NCBI GenBank assembly: GCA_037013495.1
Contig: CM072805.1
Location: 26,232,669 to 26,296,668, forward strand
Reading direction: 5' to 3'
DNA length: 64,000 nt
From: Hippophae tibetana
Taxonomy: Eukaryota; Streptophyta; Magnoliopsida; Rosales; Elaeagnaceae
A program made the translations under genes and the position numbers. The notes under the pieces were generated by a model. It had not been told where the DNA came from, ran no database searches, and saw only the letters and a list, made by a program, of their open reading frames with translations. Positions 58,988 through 64,000 of the stretch are shown piece by piece (position 1 is the first letter of the stretch; each line of letters begins with the position of its first letter).

Positions 58988-61900
58988 ATCCCCTTTAAAC
59001 TCAAGGTGGATGTGAGAACAACTTGAAGTTGTCAACCAAATTACGAGTATGTCTTTTAGGAAGTGTCTTAGTGAAGATATCTACAACTTGATCATTGGAG
59101 AAGACGTGAAAAACTTGAGAGCACCATGGACAAGATGAGAGTGAATAAAATGACAATCAATCTCGATGTATTTAGTCCGTTTATGGAAGATATCGTTGTG
59201 AGCAATATGAATGACACTCTGATTGTCACAATAAAATGAGAGTAACAGAGGATATGGACACACCTAAATCCTTAAGAAACCATCGTATCAAAAGGAGCTC
59301 ATATGTGGTATTAGCAAGAGCACGATATTTTGTTTTAGTACTGGAGCGGGCTACAAAAATTTGTTTCTTATTTCGCCAATAAATCAAAGAAGAACAAAAT
59401 AGAAAGCAATAATCTATAGTGGACCTGCGATCAATGGGATCTCCTACCCAATCAGCATCAGAGAATGCAAGAAGTACTAGGGGAGACTGAGATGAGTAGA
59501 AAAGGCCATGGAAGATAGTGCCCTTCAAGTATCGTAGAATACGTAGAACAACAACATAGTGAGTCGATCATGGAGTAGATAGATACTAGCTCACCTGAAG
59601 AACAACATAAGAAATATCTGGACGAGTAACTGTAAGATAAACTAGGCTACCAACCAATCATCTATAAATAGAAGGATTAGACAATGGTCCCCCCCTCGAG
59701 GGTGTCATATGCGTATTAAGTTCAACTGGAATGTCAATAGTCTTGTTGTCAGTGAGTCTAGCTTGAGATAAGAGGTCAGATGCATACTTGGCTTGAGTAA
59801 TATAAAGATCATCTGTGGAACGAGTGATCTCAAGACCCAAGAAATAGTTGAGATGTTCAAGGTCTTTCATCTCAAACTACTGACTAATAAAATCCTTGAA
59901 TACCACTGAGGTCATCACCAGTTATGATCATATCATCCACATATAGAAGCAGCAAAATGGTGCCTTTATCATTACGACGAAGAAATAAGGCAGAATCATA
60001 AGGACTGACAATTTAACCCAAACGAAGGATGGTGGAGTTGAACTTGGTAAACCACGCTTGTGGAGCTTGTTTAAGGCCATAAAGTGCACGTCGAAGGTGA
60101 CAAACCTTGTTTGTTTCAATAGAAAAACTAGGAGGAGGTTGCATATAGACTTCTTCATGCAGATCCCCATTAAGGAATGCATTTTTAATATCCATATAAA
60201 AAAAGGTCTCATTTACTAGCAATGACAACAACTAAGAGGGTACAAACAGAGAAAATACGAGAAACTAGAGCAAAAGTCTCTTCATAATCAATCTCATACT
60301 CTTATGTAAAACCTTTTGCTACAAGACGAGCCTTGTAGCACTCGATGGACCCATCATAGTGAGTCTTGATCTTATAGATCTACTTACAACCAACCATAGA
60401 CTAACTAGGAGAGAGAGTAACCAGATCTCAAGTATGGTTTCTGGTTAATGCATCAATTTCTTCTTTCATTGCAATATGCCATAAATGGTTAGTAGATGTC
60501 TCACGATAGATGTGAGGCTTATGAAGTGTAGCAAGGACAGTGTAACAATGATAGTCAAGTAAATGTGCATGAATAGATCTTACCCGAGTTGAGTAGCGAG
60601 GTGGAATGTCTTATGGAGGATCTTTAGGTGGAGTAGGAACATGAGACCTATGCTCATGGTGGGGTAGCTCATCTTGAACTTGTTCTTCTACAACCTGTCT
60701 AGGAGAATCATCAAAAATATCTGAAGATTGAATAGAGAAGTCCAAAGAAGGATTATGATTATCTGTAGAAGGAACATGAGACTCATCTAGAAATATTTCT
60801 AAAAAAATTGAGTTAGTTAGGGAAGAACGAAAGTGAGAAAGTTCAACAAATAAGCGACGTTCCCAAAATACAACATTACAGGAAACACGAAATGATGCAA
60901 GATAGAATCATAACGTTGATACCCTTTTTGAGTTTTACCATAAGCAAGAAAACAATAAAGTCTAGATCGAGGCTCAAGTTTGTTGTGTTCATGAGGCTAA
61001 AGAAGAACAAAATAGGCAGATCTGAATGAGCGAAGGTAATGATAGTCAGGGGATGACCCAAAAGGCGCTCATATGGAGTCTGATTATGAATGACAGCGCT
61101 TGGAATGAAATTAATGGCATGATTAGCAAGAAGAGCGACTTCACCCCAAAATGGGGCAGAAACTTTGGTAGAAAGAAGAAGAGCACAGACAGTGTCAAGA
61201 ATATGATGAAGTTTTCTTTCAACTCGATCATTTTATTGAGAGGTTCCTAGACAGGTTAGATGATGTACAGTGCCATAGGAATGTAACAGAGCTTGAAAAA
61301 CATTTTGAGTATATTCAAGAGCATTATTATATCAAAAAAGTTTTGATATGTTTGGAGAATTATGTTTCAACCATTTTTGCAAAGTTATTGTATATTGGTA
61401 AGATTTCAGAACGAGATTTCATTGAAAAGATTCAACTATAACGAGAATAATTATCAATAAAAACAACAAAATATCAAGACCCACAAATACTAGTAACATG
61501 AGAAGGTCCCCAAACATAAGAATCTCAAAAATACTATTAGAGATAGATTCACTATTATTGAAAGGTAAAGTTGGCTCTTTTCCTAAATGGCATGAAGTAC
61601 AATCCAAATTGTCTTTGGACACAAAATCCAACAGACCTTTAGAAGCTAATTGTTGTACCTGAGTTGATGAGGCATAAGCAAGGCGAGAATGCCAAAGTGA
61701 GAGAAAATGTAAGGAAGAAACTACAACAGATGTAGTAGTAAGAGAGATAGGAGCAACAAGTGGAAGATAAAGATTGTTCATGAGAAACATATGCCTGACC
61801 CTAGGACCGGTCCCAAGCTCTTGCCCCATCCTCAAATCCTACACAATACACCTAGAATAATAAAAAATAAGGTGATATCCTAGTTCAGCTAATTGTCCCA

Positions 61901-63795
61901 CAGAGCATAAATTATAGGATATGTCAGGTACATGGAAAACCCTAGGAACATAGAGGGTAGATGTCGAAAAAAAGCCTAGAATATTCCCATGTATGGTGGA
62001 ACTATCAACTATATGAATATTAAGAGGATATGGTGCAAGGTCAATTTTGGAGAATAAAGATGAGTGAGGTGTCATGTGATTACAACATGCAGAATAAAAA
62101 AGCCAAGTTTAAGACTTACCGGGCAGAATTGAGAGAGTAGTGGAAAATATGCATTACCAGCCATTTGAACAACCTGAGTTATGATCTTTTATAGTTCAGT
62201 AGGGGAGAGGTTAATAGTGGATCCAAAAGACTGGGACTCTGCTGAACTGGAAGGCATCAGAGGAGTAGGCTCAGTATTAGCAACAACAATAGTAGATTTA
62301 TTACGACGGTAACAAGTCTCAATGGTGTGGCCATGACGCTTGCAATAATTGCATAACCCTTTGTTGCTTTTCCTGCAATGATTGTTAGAGCCAGAGGAAT
62401 CACTTGATTGCTAAGGTTGCTCAATGGCAGGAGAAGAAAGAGTAATAACCAAAACATTGAACTTATTCTGGGTTTGAAGGGTTACAAGCCGAGCTTCTTC
62501 TCTAACCAATTCGTTTACAACAATATCAGGAGAGGATGAGGACTGTGATTAAGAAGTTAAACTCAGATGGGCTCAAAGTCCTTGTGAAGTGACATCAGGA
62601 ACTCATAGAGACGAAATTCATCCCTAAATGTAGCATATTGCTGAGCATCTATTGAGCATGCTCAAATTGGATCACAAAGGTTAATTTGGTCCCAAAGGAA
62701 GTGAAGCTGATCATAGTAGTCATTGATGGATTGCCCTAATTCCTGTCGAAGTTGATGCAATTCAAATATTAACTGATATTTCATGGATCCGTGAGTAGTG
62801 GAGTACCTTTTGGCCAATATATCCCATGCTGATTTGGCATCATCAAAACTACCCAATAGATTGGAGATAGAAGGAATGGAAGTATTCCGAATCCATGTGA
62901 GGATTATATGGTTGTGATTATCCCATTCAATCACACGACCAAGGAAGCTAGCATCTTCTTCACTTGCTCCCTTGGCAAGAATGATAATTTCACCAGTACA
63001 ATAATGCCAGAGCATGCGACCCTTAAGAAAATTGTGCATAGCTTGAGACCATGAAAACTAGTTCTTAGTCCTCTCCAATATAGTATTGATGGGACAAGGA
63101 AGAAAAACATCATTTTTATCTATTTGGAAACACAATATGCAAAAACGGACTACAAAAACGAGATCTACGTGAAAAACTAAGTAGAGAGGTCAAAGTCAAC
63201 GGTCAACGATGATGTCAACACAAGGCGATGATGACGCCAGCCTTAGGGATGTCACTGATGATGTCATCAGACCAGGGTGCGACGTGTGAGGCACGTGAAT
63301 CTGAGGTGCTGTTTTTGTTGGTGGCGCATGCGGGCGTGTGAGGACTCCGATAATGACGAGATTTCCACAGTTGTGTAGATCTAGTCAAGCCGATCACAGT
63401 GGTATTTGTAGTAAGGTTATCAGAGTAGGATACATAACGGCGTTTGGTTTCTGTGGCAATGCGTGAAAAAGATGTGTAATTCCTTTAAATGGTGTGTGTA
63501 GACTCCGATAGTTGTAAGAATACCACGATTGTTTGGATCTGGTCAAGCTGATCATAATGATATCTGCATAAAGGTTGTCGGAGCAGGATGCACAGCAGCA
63601 ACAATGATTGCAGTGGTCTGTGTGGTATGTGACTCCTCAACAAAAACGACTGTAGGCCCAGAACCTAAGGACAACGACTGAAAGACGTCGGAAGTTCAAC
63701 GATTAGTGGTTGCAACAGCTGTTATGACAGCAGAAGTTATAAGGATGAAGTACACCAGAAAATACAGGATTGCTAATAGAAAGATAAGAACAGTG

Positions 63796-63807
63796 ACTCT
63801 GATACCA
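63796..63807 (-). promoter_or_regulatory. Primer-binding site (initiator-Met tRNA)
   Basis: ACTCTGATACCA on the plus strand, the reverse complement of the usual copia primer site, next to the 5' LTR. Confidence 0.9.
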
Positions 63808-63947
63808 TGTTAGAAATACTTAATGATTGTATTTTATTATGTCTTTAAAGGAATATACATTGTGCCTTTATATAAGAGTTACAAGTAAACTAAATATGTC
63901 TAAATTAACTAGATATATATTAATCAGTTACTAGATATACATTAACA
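63808..63947 (-). repeat. 5' LTR of the 58859-63947 copia
   Basis: 140 bp, TGTTAG...ATTAACA on the plus strand, directly next to the primer site. Read on the minus strand it starts TGTTAATG and ends TTTCTAACA. Confidence 0.85.
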
Positions 63948-64000
63948 CCTTTATCCAAAGCTTGTGCATGATGTCTTTATCTTAACATGATGATGCTTGC

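Larger units (their letters stand above)
58859..63947 (-). mobile_element. Old Ty1-copia retrotransposon with very short LTRs
   Basis: Reads right to left. 5' LTR 63808-63947, primer site 63796-63807 (TGGTATCAGAGT on the minus strand), gag about 62660-63120 (SAWDILAKRYSTTHGSMKYQ), zinc knuckle about 62310-62370, protease region about 61840-62090, integrase about 60900-61800 (LWHSRLAYASSTQVQQL), reverse transcriptase about 59650-60300 (FFYMDIKNAFLNGDLHEEVY, LYGLKQAPQAWF), RNase H about 59080-59520 (FSDADWVGDPIDRRST), polypurine tract 58988-58998 and 3' LTR 58859-58987. The element is complete in layout, with many breaks (well over ten). The LTRs differ at about one base in five, so the insertion is old, likely above ten million years. 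Confidence 0.9.

Overview
The window looks like nuclear DNA of a flowering plant, most likely a eudicot. The evidence is spliced GT-AG genes, an intronless replication-type histone H3 gene, AT-rich spacers, Ty1-copia elements primed by initiator-Met tRNA and a CACTA (En/Spm) transposon. The species cannot be fixed from sequence reading. A rosid or legume is a guess.

Host genes, left to right: (1) the last three coding exons of a mitotic B1-type cyclin (29-776, +); (2) convergent with it, an 18-exon WD40-repeat gene (1535-9904, -) whose joined exons give an uninterrupted 474-residue protein with two DWD-type boxes; its tenth intron holds an old LTR element; (3) an intronless histone H3.1-type gene (18691-19101, -) with an unusual residue 90; (4) a six-exon gene for a 456-residue coiled-coil protein of unknown function (29421-33185, -); (5) a six-exon bHLH transcription factor of the bHLH122/128/130 (FBH/AKS) group (54998-57474, -). 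I derived exon borders by hand from GT/AG sites and reading phase; every model keeps frame throughout.

Most of the rest is transposon. At 10.9-18.2 kb an old minus-strand copia remnant is split by a younger copia element (11988-17213) with clear LTRs, primer site and polypurine tract. At 21.7-22.5 kb lies a short CACTA derivative. At 24.5-27.0 kb is a truncated copia. From 35.8 to 51.3 kb there is a three-level nest: a copia element (35773-51279), whose 3' LTR was hit by a 10.1-kb CACTA transposon (41127-51246), whose transposase gene was hit by a gypsy-like element now left as a 1.87-kb solo LTR (44666-46539, perfect 5-bp target duplication). At 58.9-63.9 kb sits an old, minus-strand copia with unusually short LTRs (129-140 bp).

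The host genes do not form a pathway or cluster; they are ordinary single genes separated by transposon-rich DNA. I found no CRISPR array, tRNA, rRNA or new gene system. The points most worth a second look are the nest with its relative insertion order, the CACTA element and its deletion derivative, the H3 residue-90 change, the possible DDB1-binding WD40 protein and the uncharacterised coiled-coil protein.
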